From NCBI RefSeq assembly GCF_011440305.1, contig NZ_JAAOIW010000001.1, positions 186,001 to 250,000 of the forward strand: DNA of 64,000 nucleotides. The letters are read 5' to 3'. A program made the translations under genes and the position numbers. Numbering within the stretch: the stretch's first letter is position 1; each line of letters starts with the position of its first letter. Origin of the DNA: Paenibacillus agricola. Its GTDB lineage: Bacteria > Bacillota > Bacilli > Paenibacillales > NBRC-103111. Positions 53,293 through 61,637 of this stretch are shown piece by piece. Under the pieces are notes generated by a model that saw only the letters and a program-made list of their open reading frames with translations, had not been told where the DNA came from and ran no database searches.

Positions 53293-55098
53293 TTATTCAG
53301 CAGATATCAAGTAATAATAAACGGGTTGTCCACCTTTATGGATTTCCACCTCAACCTCTGTGTAATTCTGCTTCACATAATCCACCAGCTGCTTGCTCTG
53401 CGCTTCATCCGCTTCTTCACCCGTGTAGATTGTAACCACCTCGCCTCCATCAGCCAGCAAGGCGTCAACGAGTTTTTGGCAGGAAGCCTGCAAATCGGTT
53501 TCGGCTGTAACAATTTGGCTGTTATGGATACCGATAAAATCACCTTGCTTAATGTCCATGCCATCAATGGATGTATCCCGCACCGCGTAGGTTACAGCTC
53601 CCGATTGGACCTGACTTGCAGCTTGACGCATAAGCTCAAGATTGGCCTCAGGCTCTTCTTGCTCCCCAAAGGCAAACAATGCCGCGATTCCTTGTGGTAT
53701 GGTTTTCGTAGGAACCACAATTAACGTTTTATCTTCCACTAGTTGGGCAGCCTGCTGCGCGGCTAAAATAATATTGGAGTTGTTGGGAAAGACAAAAACC
53801 GTTTGTGCCGCGATTTGGTTGACAGCTAGGACAAGCTCCTCAGTGCTTGGATTCATCGATTGGCCACCGTGGATCACTTGGTCAACACCCAGACTTTTAA
53901 AGATGCTGGTTATCCCAGGTCCAGCGGATACTGCCATAAAGCCGTAGCGCTTTAGCTCCTTGCCATCACTAGTCGCCTGCACTATCGCAGGCTTCGCAGT
54001 GCTAGAAGCATCCTCAGCCAATTGCACAACCTGGTTTTCATGCTCCAGCTCTTCCATCAAAATATGGGTATGCTGATCGCGCATATTTTCGATTTTAATT
54101 CGGCTTAGCTCGCCGTACTCCATGGCTACATTCATTACACTGCCAGGATATTCAGCATGGATATGAACCCGGACTAGCTCATCGTCAGAGACGACCAGCA
54201 AAGAATCGCCCAACGCTGATAAGCGCTCACGGAAAGGCTGCTCCATAAATTCATGGCCTTTCAGCTTCGAAGCATTCAAGGTTACCATAAATTCCGTGCA
54301 ATAGCCAAATTCAATATCCTCCGTAGCGAGCTTCGACTGTGCGCTCATCGGCTCCATAGGCGTACGAGGCATCCCTAGCTTCGGAGCTGTCGCGACCGCT
54401 ACTGAGGAGTCCCGATTTCCATTCGGCTTGCGGATTGCGGGATAGTCCGCGTCTAGTAAGTGCGTCCCGCCCAGATCCTGCCCCAATGCTTGGACAAACC
54501 CGTTATAAATATACAATAACCCCTGCCCACCTGCATCCACCACGCCAACCTGCCTCAGTACCGCCAGTTGCTCTGGCGTTTTGGATAAAGCTTCTTCTGC
54601 TTTATGTTGGATCTCACCCATAAGCAAATTCACATCGGTTATACGACCTGCTTGCAGTACTCCATGCTTGGCTGCTTCCTTGGCAACGGTCAGGATCGTA
54701 CCTTCAACTGGCTTAACAACCGCTTTATATGCCATATCTACACCTTGCTGGAAAGCCGCTGCCAACTGCACCCCATTAATCTCCTCAAAATTAACAATTG
54801 CCTTGGCAAAGCCACGAAACAACTGGGATAGGATGACGCCGGAGTTGCCTCGGGCTCCCATCAACAATCCTTTAGCTAGCGCTTCTGCCGACTTGCCGAT
54901 ATGAAGGGATGGCCGACGGCGCAATTCTTCAAGCCCTGATGTCAGTGTCAGGTTCATATTCGTGCCCGTGTCCCCATCAGGTACAGGAAATACATTCAAC
55001 GCGTTCACTTTCTCAGCATTTTTATGTAGCAGCTCTGCCCCAATCTCAATCATACGGATAAAATCATTTCCGTTTATAATATTTAAGCGCTTACTCAA
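53293..55098 (-). CDS. fakA: Fatty acid kinase catalytic subunit FakA (DAK2 family, YloV)
   Basis: 601 residues from a TTG start with GAGGGGG upstream. The N-terminal DhaL/Dak2 kinase domain has NVFPVPDGDTGTNMNLTLTS and LLMGARGNSGVILSQLFRGF; the middle binds DegV/FakB, and the C-terminal domain holds FVFPNNSNIILAAQQAAQLV. FakA phosphorylates fatty acids bound to FakB for PlsX/PlsY. It forms a fakA-degV-recG run, 52 bases before degV. Confidence 0.95.
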   Translation of the reverse strand: MSKRLNIINGNDFIRMIEIGAELLHKNAEKVNALNVFPVPDGDTGTNMNLTLTSGLEELRRRPSLHIGKSAEALAKGLLMGARGNSGVILSQLFRGFAKAIVNFEEINGVQLAAAFQQGVDMAYKAVVKPVEGTILTVAKEAAKHGVLQAGRITDVNLLMGEIQHKAEEALSKTPEQLAVLRQVGVVDAGGQGLLYIYNGFVQALGQDLGGTHLLDADYPAIRKPNGNRDSSVAVATAPKLGMPRTPMEPMSAQSKLATEDIEFGYCTEFMVTLNASKLKGHEFMEQPFRERLSALGDSLLVVSDDELVRVHIHAEYPGSVMNVAMEYGELSRIKIENMRDQHTHILMEELEHENQVVQLAEDASSTAKPAIVQATSDGKELKRYGFMAVSAGPGITSIFKSLGVDQVIHGGQSMNPSTEELVLAVNQIAAQTVFVFPNNSNIILAAQQAAQLVEDKTLIVVPTKTIPQGIAALFAFGEQEEPEANLELMRQAASQVQSGAVTYAVRDTSIDGMDIKQGDFIGIHNSQIVTAETDLQASCQKLVDALLADGGEVVTIYTGEEADEAQSKQLVDYVKQNYTEVEVEIHKGGQPVYYYLISAE

Positions 55099-55153
55099 CT
55101 ATATTCCCCCTCTGCCACATCATGTAGGACGATCGTTAATGATTCTATTGCTG

Positions 55154-55534
55154 CTAAGTAGCCACACGCACTCCTTGTACAAAAATATTTATCGTTTCGA
55201 TCTTCAATCCAATAACGTCATTCAATATATATTTCACTTTTCTTTGCACGTTCGAGGCAACCACGGATATTTTGGTTCCATAGCTTACAATAATGTAGAG
55301 ATTAATAATGATTTCCTGATGATCGCCTGCAGTCTCTGGACCAACACGCACCAGTTCAACACCCCGGCTTGAATTATCACGCTTAAGCAATTCAGCAATC
55401 CCATCTTTGAATTGGTTACGTGTAGCCATGCCAACAAGCCCGTAGCATTCCAATGCAGCCGCTCCGGCCAACATCGCGATGACTTCATCAGCCACATAAA
55501 TTTTTCCATATTCCGTGTCCAGCTCAACCGTCAT
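55154..55534 (-). CDS. yloU: Asp23/Gls24-family envelope stress protein (YloU)
   Basis: 126 residues. TEYGKIYVADEVIAMLAGAA, then VSYGTKISVVASNVQRKVKY and IKVxxINI-type ending (KIETINIFVQGVRVAT) match the Asp23 family. These proteins sit near the membrane or envelope in Firmicutes; the function in this one is undefined. AAGGAG lies upstream. It is first of the yloU-fakA-degV-recG run, as in B. subtilis. Confidence 0.94.
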   Translation of the reverse strand: MTVELDTEYGKIYVADEVIAMLAGAAALECYGLVGMATRNQFKDGIAELLKRDNSSRGVELVRVGPETAGDHQEIIINLYIIVSYGTKISVVASNVQRKVKYILNDVIGLKIETINIFVQGVRVAT

Positions 55535-55640
55535 CTTTACAGCTCCTTTGGTTTACCCATGTTTCTATGTACATTCTACTATATTGGAAGCAATAAATAA
55601 ATAAATAAGGCTATTCGCCCTAATAAACGCCATTGCAACA

Positions 55641-55670
55641 TTGACGGCATTTATTATGCTGTGATATGAT
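55641..55670 (+). promoter_or_regulatory. SigA promoter of rpmB
   Basis: TTGACG (55641-55646), 18-base spacer, TATGAT (55665-55670), about 95 bases upstream of rpmB. Confidence 0.6.
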
Positions 55671-55765
55671 ATTCAAGTATGTTTTTGAATACTCTTAATT
55701 TGTAGAAAGATCGTCCCGAAGGCAAGCTTTCTTGCTCTTTGGAGCTGTTAAGGAGGTGTAATACA

Positions 55766-55954
55766 ATGTCCCGCAAATGTTTCATTACCGGCGCAAAACC
55801 TGGAACAGGTAATCACGTTTCTCATGCGAATAACAAGAATAAACGAACTTGGGGTGTTAACGTCCAAAAGGTTCGTATTCTAGTGGACGGCAAACCAAAG
55901 CGTGTTTATGTTAGCACAAGGGCTTTGAAATCCGGCAAAATCGCACGCGTGTAG
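55766..55954 (+). CDS. rpmB: 50S ribosomal protein L28
   Basis: 62 residues from ATG 55766, with a perfect AAGGAGGTG upstream. [20 protein letters not shown] and [20 protein letters not shown] are the family blocks. Plus strand, diverging from yloU; a shared intergenic region holds its promoter. An in-frame upstream reading is not used. Confidence 0.98.
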   Translation: MSRKCFITGAKPGTGNHVSHANNKNKRTWGVNVQKVRILVDGKPKRVYVSTRALKSGKIARV

Positions 55955-55963
55955 TTTCACTTG

Positions 55964-56125
55964 ATGAAGGATAATCGCTTTACCGTCCTGAAAGCTTGCT
56001 CAAGCAAGCTCCTTCATTGGAATCCCTACCTTAGGGCGGTTCACGTTTGTCTGGCTTTAATCCAGTAAACTTACATGGACTTCCGGTCTACGGACAAAAA
56101 GCACCTGCGCGCAGGTGCTTTTTTT
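55964..56125 (+). ncRNA. Candidate structured 3' RNA of rpmB with strong terminator
   Basis: Between rpmB and spoVM: ATGAAGGA (55964-55971) pairs with TCCTTCAT (56010-56017); hairpin AGCTTGC-TCAA-GCAAGCT (55993-56010); ACCGTCC (55982-55988) can pair with GGGCGGT (56034-56040, one G-U), making a pseudoknot-like fold. It ends in the very strong terminator GCACCTGC-GC-GCAGGTGC with A/T runs (56096-56125), which also serves spoVM. No gene inside. Whether it is a stable RNA or just a 3' UTR is unknown. Confidence 0.4.
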
Positions 56126-56176
56126 AGTGTTTCCTATGAAGGATTGGCACCGGCTCGCTCACCATGGCTTTCCCCC

Positions 56177-56257
56177 TTAATTTTTACTGAATGTATGAAG
56201 CACAGCTTTTACTAATCCGCCCAAAAATCTTGGTAGCTTGATTGTGTAAAATTTCAC
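56177..56257 (-). CDS. spoVM: Stage V sporulation protein M (26 residues)
   Basis: GTG start with GGAGGGG 5 bases upstream. The product, beginning MKFYTIKLPRFLGGLVKAVL and ending HTFSKN, matches the classic 26-residue SpoVM amphipathic helix. SpoVM recognises the positive curvature of the forespore membrane and anchors the coat ATPase SpoIVA; it also inhibits FtsH. It lies between rpe and rpmB, the same place as in B. subtilis. No SigE promoter could be read with confidence. Confidence 0.93.
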   Translation of the reverse strand: MKFYTIKLPRFLGGLVKAVLHTFSKN

Positions 56258-56576
56258 TTCTACCCCTCCTTCAGTGTTCGTAACATCAACTTGTGATTGA
56301 AGCCTTTCGCAGAAGCTACTTGCGTGCTGGCACCATCCATCCAGAATGGGTTTGTCTTTTCCTGACGTTCTTTACAGCCATCTGACCAGGAACATGGTTC
56401 TTCATACTCCATTATATTCAGGCAGTTCGGAAAAAGTGCCTATCCCATTTGCCACCCCCACAAATAAACAAAAAAAGGCTACAAAAGCCGAAACTTTTGT
56501 AACCAGTCTATGTGTCATTTAGCCAAACTATGACAGTTTTCTATTAACGTTCACGCATACGAACGAGATCTATTGC
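56258..56576 (-). other. Intergenic region between the rpe-side gene and spoVM
   Basis: 319 bp. It holds a terminator (56470-56504) and, on the minus strand, an open frame of 50 codons from ATG 56412 to a stop at 56260-56262 that overlaps the spoVM ribosome-binding site (AAGGAGGGGTAG). That frame begins MEYEEPCSWSDGCKERQEKT and has no ribosome-binding site; it could be an upstream ORF coupled to spoVM, or chance. Nothing else recognisable. Confidence 0.4.
56470..56504 (-). terminator. Terminator after the rpe-side membrane gene
   Basis: 11-bp stem (GGTTACAAAAG/CTTTTGTAGCC on the minus strand, one G-U) with a 6-base loop and seven T. Confidence 0.9.
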
Positions 56577-56834
56577 CTACGCCGGAGGAGGCAACTGCCC
56601 GGTTGTAACGGCTAGGTACATAGCATAAATGATTGCAATGATAAAATACAGCACAATGGTCGCTGCGACAAAACTAATCCGCATCCCCAATGCTTCATGC
56701 CTTTTGAAAAATTGTACCCCTACATACAAGGCACCCAAGGAAAATAAATATTTAAGCAAATCTTGAATTTGTGAGAAAAGGCTAAGTAAGATGGCAGCTA
56801 CTAGGCTGTACCCTAATACAGTAAGAAATCTCAA
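56577..56834 (-). CDS. Small integral membrane protein of unknown function (85 residues)
   Basis: From a TTG start at 56834 with AGGAG about 10 bases upstream; longer readings overlap rpe. Three hydrophobic segments at about 4-19, 26-40 and 51-72, with a short basic stretch (FFKRHEALGMR) and a Pro/Gly tail. It starts 7 bases after the rpe stop, so it is the last gene of the long rsmB-rlmN-prpC-prkC-rsgA-rpe run. In B. subtilis thiN occupies this position. I recognise no family. Confidence 0.65.
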   Translation of the reverse strand: MRFLTVLGYSLVAAILLSLFSQIQDLLKYLFSLGALYVGVQFFKRHEALGMRISFVAATIVLYFIIAIIYAMYLAVTTGQLPPPA

Positions 56835-56841
56835 CCTCTGT

Positions 56842-57495
56842 TCACTCCTCGCCCCGTATTTGCCGAATCGCTTCTGCACGGTCTGCGCGGCCAAATACCG
56901 CATTGCCTGCTACCAGTACATTTGCACCCGCAGCCACGACCTGCCGCGCCGTATCGGCGTTAACCCCGCCGTCCACTTCAATATCAACATGCTGAAGACC
57001 CCGTTCGTCCAGCATATTGCGCAGCTTCGTGATCTTTGGCAGCATGCCACTAATAAACCTCTGCCCGCCAAATCCAGGGTTGACCGTCATTAACAGCACG
57101 AAATCTAACGCTTCATCCATTACATATTCAATGGAAGAGAGCGATGTTGCCGGATTCAATACAACACCAGCTTTGATCCCATGCTCTTTAATGAAGTTCA
57201 AGGTGCGATGCAGATGCGTGCAGGCTTCAACATGGACGGAGATTAGATCCGCCCCCGCTTTAGCAAATGCTGGTATGTAAGCGTCCGGATTCGTAATCAT
57301 CAGATGAACGTCAAGCGGAAGCGTCGTATGCGGGCGGATGGCTTCGACGATAAGGGGACCGATCGTAATATTCGGCACGAAATGGCCATCCATCACATCC
57401 ACATGAATCCAATCCGCGCCTCCTTGCTCCGCATCGGCGATTTCGGCACCTAATTTGGAAAAATCAGCGGATAAAATCGACGGTGCAATCAGCAT
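56842..57495 (-). CDS. rpe: Ribulose-phosphate 3-epimerase
   Basis: 217 residues from ATG 57495 with AGGAGATA upstream. [39 protein letters not shown] and [19 protein letters not shown] are the TIM-barrel metal-site blocks (Ser, His, Asp residues). It interconverts ribulose-5-P and xylulose-5-P in the pentose-phosphate pathway. The rsgA stop overlaps the region just before it, in the usual rsgA-rpe pairing. Confidence 0.98.
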   Translation of the reverse strand: MLIAPSILSADFSKLGAEIADAEQGGADWIHVDVMDGHFVPNITIGPLIVEAIRPHTTLPLDVHLMITNPDAYIPAFAKAGADLISVHVEACTHLHRTLNFIKEHGIKAGVVLNPATSLSSIEYVMDEALDFVLLMTVNPGFGGQRFISGMLPKITKLRNMLDERGLQHVDIEVDGGVNADTARQVVAAGANVLVAGNAVFGRADRAEAIRQIRGEE

Positions 57496-57496
57496 A

Positions 57497-58456
57497 TCAG
57501 TATCTCCTCTTTCTCTCTTTAATTTCCCCCAGAAAATGCAAATAGTGCTTGTATCGGGAAGCGGCAACCAATCCCTGCTCTTTAGCCTCAATGACCTTGC
57601 ATCCAGGCTCATGGAGATGCAAGCAGCCGCGAAACTTACATTGACCTGAGTAGTTCTCGAATTCCCGAAAGCTGCTGCTTAAATCCTCAGCTTCCTTCAC
57701 CTGCATAAAATCGAGACTGCTAAAGCCTGGCGTATCGGCAACAAGGCCCCCATTGGGAATACGGATCAGCTCCACATGGCGTGTAGTATGCTTGCCTCGG
57801 CCCAGCTTCATGCTGATCTGGTTGGTTTCCAGATGTAGGCCTGGTACCATAGCATTCAGCAATGAAGATTTGCCGACGCCTGATTGGCCGGCAAATACGC
57901 TAATACAGCCTTTCAAACGATCCATAACCGTCTCTATGCCAATGCCAAGCTTCGCGCTCGTCACCACAACCTGGTACCCGATCGTTTCATATAATCGAAC
58001 GACCTCATCCACGGTCTGCGGCAATTCCGTCTCATCCAATATGCTGGCTGTGCCTTCATCTTCCACGGAAATCACCTTAACGGGCGCTTGCTCGTTTAAA
58101 TCCTGCTTGGTTAAGCAAATGATTGTGTTAAGGCCAGAGCTCTCGGTATGCACAAGAAACTTGTCCAGCAGCTGCAAATTTAAAGCTGGCTCCTGAACAG
58201 CAAAGACGAGGACCGCCAAGTCCACGTTAGCTATTGGAGGACGGACTAATTCGGTCGAGCGGGGATATAATTCATTTACGGAACCATCCCCGTTATCTGT
58301 TAACTCATATTTGACCCGGTCTCCAACCAGAGGTGATTCCCCCCGGTTTTTGAATATGCCACGTGCCCGGCATTGAATCGATGACATGCTTTCCTCGCCA
58401 TCAGGCAGAACATAGTAAAACCCGCTAAGCGCCTTAATAATTAAGCCGGATGGCAT
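57497..58456 (-). CDS. rsgA: Ribosome small-subunit GTPase RsgA (CpgA)
   Basis: 319 residues. OB fold, then a circularly permuted GTPase with G4 (CLTKQDLNE) before G1 ([19 protein letters not shown]) and G3 ([12 protein letters not shown]), and a C-terminal zinc motif ([14 protein letters not shown]). It has about 20 extra residues after G4 ([20 protein letters not shown] region) compared with the B. subtilis protein. It checks 30S maturation and is a PrkC target in Bacillus. Its ATG overlaps the prkC stop (TAATG). Confidence 0.97.
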   Translation of the reverse strand: MPSGLIIKALSGFYYVLPDGEESMSSIQCRARGIFKNRGESPLVGDRVKYELTDNGDGSVNELYPRSTELVRPPIANVDLAVLVFAVQEPALNLQLLDKFLVHTESSGLNTIICLTKQDLNEQAPVKVISVEDEGTASILDETELPQTVDEVVRLYETIGYQVVVTSAKLGIGIETVMDRLKGCISVFAGQSGVGKSSLLNAMVPGLHLETNQISMKLGRGKHTTRHVELIRIPNGGLVADTPGFSSLDFMQVKEAEDLSSSFREFENYSGQCKFRGCLHLHEPGCKVIEAKEQGLVAASRYKHYLHFLGEIKERKRRY

Positions 58457-60846
58457 TAATTTGTGCCCCCTGTAGTAGTTGTATTAGCCGGCTTGAGACT
58501 TGCTGGATCGGCTGGAATGGATGATGCAGGTGTTGGCGTAACCCCTCCAGCACCTGCTGGTGTCGTTCCCGTGCCTGTACTAGGCGGCACAGTGCCGGCT
58601 CCCGTGCTAGGCGTGCCGGTGGCAGGCACATTCGGAGTAGTGCCTCCAGATGTCGCTGGCGTTGTTGTTCCAGGCTTCGTGCCAGTTCCGGCACCCGTAT
58701 TGCCCGTGCCTCCAGCTCCCGGTGCAGTCGGGGTTGTAGGCGTCGTAGGGGTTCCGCCAGGCACTGTTGTTCCTTGCGTTGTCCCTGGTGCTGTCGTCCC
58801 TGTGCCAGGCTTTGGTGTGGCTGTAGAAGGATTGGTCGCGCCTGGCGAACCACTAGTAGGAACAACAAAAGGCTTCCCATTTTTCTGTGCAACATAGTCT
58901 TGATAAGTGACGGTTATCAGCTCAATGAGCTCATTTTCCTGCCTTACCTTAATAATCGCATTTTTGTCTGGAGCCACAACCAGCTTCACCTCGGCCGTAG
59001 CGGCTTTGGTTACATTCGGGATCACTTTATAATCAAACTCTTCATATTGGGCATCGGTTAAAGTAACTGTTATCGATGTGGCTTTACCGTCGGTTGCAGG
59101 TGCATAAGGCACCTTAATCGTCATTGGACCTGCTTCCTCTGGCAAGCCGGAAGAAATGACCAGCTTAATCACCTCGCCAGGTGAAACCTCATCCTCATGC
59201 TCATAAGGAAATTGCTTAATAACTCGACCCTTTGGCTGTTTATAGCTCGCTTCATAAGTAACCCCGCCAGTCTCAATCTTAAGCTTGCTGGCTGTAATCA
59301 ACGCTTTAGCGGCTTCCTCAGACAAGCCAACTAAATCCTTCATTTTGAAGGTTTCCTTGCCTTTACTTATTGTTAGCTTAACTGTTACTTTAAGTGGATC
59401 AATTATCGCCTCTGGAACAGGCAGTTGCTGTAAGACGGTGCCAGGATCTTTTTCCCCGAAAATTTGCTCCGTGGCAATTCGGTCTTCTTTAATGCCCATG
59501 ACCATCAATGCGGTTTTGGCATCTGCAAGATTGGAGCTTACAAGGTTGGGCATCTTTTGCACATCAATACCTTTACTAACGTGCAAAGTTACTTTACTTT
59601 TGATCAATAAGCTCATATTGCTGCCACTTTGGCTGATGACAACATCCTTGGGCACCTCTCTGGATTCTTCATAAATGACATCATCTACCAATTGGGCATC
59701 CTTAAGCATTTGACGCGCTTCGGATAATGGTCTATTAACAACGTTTGGGACTTGAACTTCTTGAACCTTCATGCTCGCCTTAACGTACCCAACCATATAC
59801 CACATCCCGCCAAGCAGTCCCAACAAGACGACAACCCAAACCAGCGGTTTAATCCAGATTCTTTTTTTAGAGATGCCAGTAGGATGTATACTATTCCCAA
59901 GCTCATCCTCTTCATCGTCGTCATGCATAGGTGCATATTGCCCCGGTCTTATCGCTGGAATTACTCTTGTTTTTTCCTCGTCCAGCTCATCGATATCCTT
60001 AAACATCAGCTTCGCTTCATTACGCCGGCCAGGCTCCAGACAGCTATCCAAATCCTCCAGCATCTGGCTGGCTGAGCTGTAACGGTCAGATGGGTTTTTG
60101 CGGACTGCCCTTAGAATGACATTCTCTACGCTTTGGGGAATTAAGGGATTCACCTTGCGGGGATCCTCTACATTTTCTTGCAAATGCTTTAAGGCCACAC
60201 TAATGGGACTCTCACCTATGAACGGCAACCGTCCCGTTAACATCTGGTACATCACAATACCAAGGGAATATAAATCGGATTGCTCGCCTGTAAACGTTCC
60301 TTTAGCATGCTCAGGTGAAAAATAGTGCACCGAGCCCATTACCGAACCTGTTTGGGTAATCGTTGACGAAGTCACAGCCCGGGCGATACCAAAATCCGTA
60401 ACCTTGACTCTGCCATTTCGACCGATAAGTATGTTATGGGGCTTAATGTCCCGATGAATAATTTGGTTCAAATGCGCATGCTCAAGGGCTTCGCAGATTT
60501 GGCTGGAAATACGGATCGCTTCCTCAACCTGCAGGGGTGCCTTCGCTTTAATGAGGTCATTCAGCGTCGTTCCTTCGATGCATTCCATTACGATATAGTG
60601 GATTTCTTCTTCGTGGCCGACATCATATATACTTACGATATTGGAGTGTGACAATGAAGCCGCTGCTTGTGCCTCACGCCGGAACCTTTCGATAAATTCC
60701 TCGTCATGCACATATTGCGGTCGGAGAACTTTAACGGCAACGTGCCGGTGCAGCAAAATATCCATAGCTCGATAGACAATGGCCATTCCGCCACCGCCCA
60801 TACGATCCAGGATCTCGTAACGGCCTCCCAGCTGCGTGCCTCTCAT
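58456..60846 (-). CDS. prkC: PASTA-domain Ser/Thr protein kinase PrkC
   Basis: 796 residues. Kinase domain 1-270: Lys of VAVKVL, catalytic HRDIKPHN, and DFGIARAVT. One membrane helix at about 332-352, then three PASTA repeats (about 365-570: VPNVVNRPLSEARQML; MPNLVSSNLADAKTAL; MKDLVGLSEEAAKALI), a further beta domain, and finally about 140 residues (657-796) made almost only of Pro, Thr, Gly, Ala and Ser. B. subtilis PrkC (about 648 residues) lacks such a tail. It senses muropeptides and controls growth and germination. PrpC is its phosphatase. Confidence 0.96.
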   Translation of the reverse strand: MRGTQLGGRYEILDRMGGGGMAIVYRAMDILLHRHVAVKVLRPQYVHDEEFIERFRREAQAAASLSHSNIVSIYDVGHEEEIHYIVMECIEGTTLNDLIKAKAPLQVEEAIRISSQICEALEHAHLNQIIHRDIKPHNILIGRNGRVKVTDFGIARAVTSSTITQTGSVMGSVHYFSPEHAKGTFTGEQSDLYSLGIVMYQMLTGRLPFIGESPISVALKHLQENVEDPRKVNPLIPQSVENVILRAVRKNPSDRYSSASQMLEDLDSCLEPGRRNEAKLMFKDIDELDEEKTRVIPAIRPGQYAPMHDDDEEDELGNSIHPTGISKKRIWIKPLVWVVVLLGLLGGMWYMVGYVKASMKVQEVQVPNVVNRPLSEARQMLKDAQLVDDVIYEESREVPKDVVISQSGSNMSLLIKSKVTLHVSKGIDVQKMPNLVSSNLADAKTALMVMGIKEDRIATEQIFGEKDPGTVLQQLPVPEAIIDPLKVTVKLTISKGKETFKMKDLVGLSEEAAKALITASKLKIETGGVTYEASYKQPKGRVIKQFPYEHEDEVSPGEVIKLVISSGLPEEAGPMTIKVPYAPATDGKATSITVTLTDAQYEEFDYKVIPNVTKAATAEVKLVVAPDKNAIIKVRQENELIELITVTYQDYVAQKNGKPFVVPTSGSPGATNPSTATPKPGTGTTAPGTTQGTTVPGGTPTTPTTPTAPGAGGTGNTGAGTGTKPGTTTPATSGGTTPNVPATGTPSTGAGTVPPSTGTGTTPAGAGGVTPTPASSIPADPASLKPANTTTTGGTN

Positions 60847-60852
60847 TCATCA

Positions 60853-61629
60853 TCACCTCTCTTCATAATCGACTTCAGCCTTGGGGATTGCATCGTGCTC
60901 ATTGCTGACAAGAACTACCGTTACATTGTCATCTCCGCCAGCATTTAATGCCTCATTGATAAGCATTCTTGCTTTATCTTCCAAGGATCCTGTTCCATTG
61001 ACAGGGTTCAAAATTTGTTCAGTGCTAACTAAGCTGCTCAGTCCGTCGCTGCAAAGCAGCAGTACATCTCCTGAGTTCCATGTTTGATCCTGGATATCGA
61101 CTTCAATCGTCGATTCCGTACCCAAAGCACGCGTCAATACATTACGACGTGGATGATGGCTGGCTTCCTCGCGGGTAATTTGCCCGCTTTTAACAAGCAC
61201 ATTGACCAAGGAATGATCCTCGGTCCATTGCTCAATACCACCCGGTTGAATCCGATAAACACGGCTATCACCTACATGCCCGATAACAATGGTATGCTCA
61301 TCCGCTACAGCCGCGACGACTGTCGTTCCCATGCCATGATAGTTTTCCCGCTGGGAGGCGAATTCAAAAATTTTCTCATTCGCAAGCTCCACTGCGTCTT
61401 TCAGGCAGCTTTTACGTTCCTCAACTGGCGCATCCGCTGGAATCAATTGCAGCTGTTGGTGTATAATATCAACCGCCATCTGGCTGGCTATATCCCCTGC
61501 TTGATGCCCACCCATTCCATCTGCGAGAATCGCTACTGCAAACCCGTTCAATTTCTCTTGAACAATTGCTCGATCCTCATTGACTAAACGGACGCGTCCA
61601 ATATCTGTAAGAGCAGCTGTTTTTAGCAT
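60853..61629 (-). CDS. prpC: PP2C-type phosphoprotein phosphatase PrpC
   Basis: 258 residues from ATG 61629 (GAGGTGAAG upstream, overlapping the rlmN stop). The metal-binding motifs VRLVNEDRAIVQE, VAILADGMGGHQAGDIASQM, LLLCSDGLSSLV and GGDDNVTVVLV are present. It reverses PrkC phosphorylation and lies directly before prkC, so kinase and phosphatase are co-expressed. Confidence 0.97.
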   Translation of the reverse strand: MLKTAALTDIGRVRLVNEDRAIVQEKLNGFAVAILADGMGGHQAGDIASQMAVDIIHQQLQLIPADAPVEERKSCLKDAVELANEKIFEFASQRENYHGMGTTVVAAVADEHTIVIGHVGDSRVYRIQPGGIEQWTEDHSLVNVLVKSGQITREEASHHPRRNVLTRALGTESTIEVDIQDQTWNSGDVLLLCSDGLSSLVSTEQILNPVNGTGSLEDKARMLINEALNAGGDDNVTVVLVSNEHDAIPKAEVDYEER

Positions 61630-61637
61630 CGTTCTCT

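Noticed and set aside
58463-58897. 144-codon plus-strand frame opposite the PrkC tail
   Set aside because: It is the antisense of the Pro/Thr/Gly-rich repeat; its Val/Pro/Gly-rich product is what reading that repeat backwards yields.
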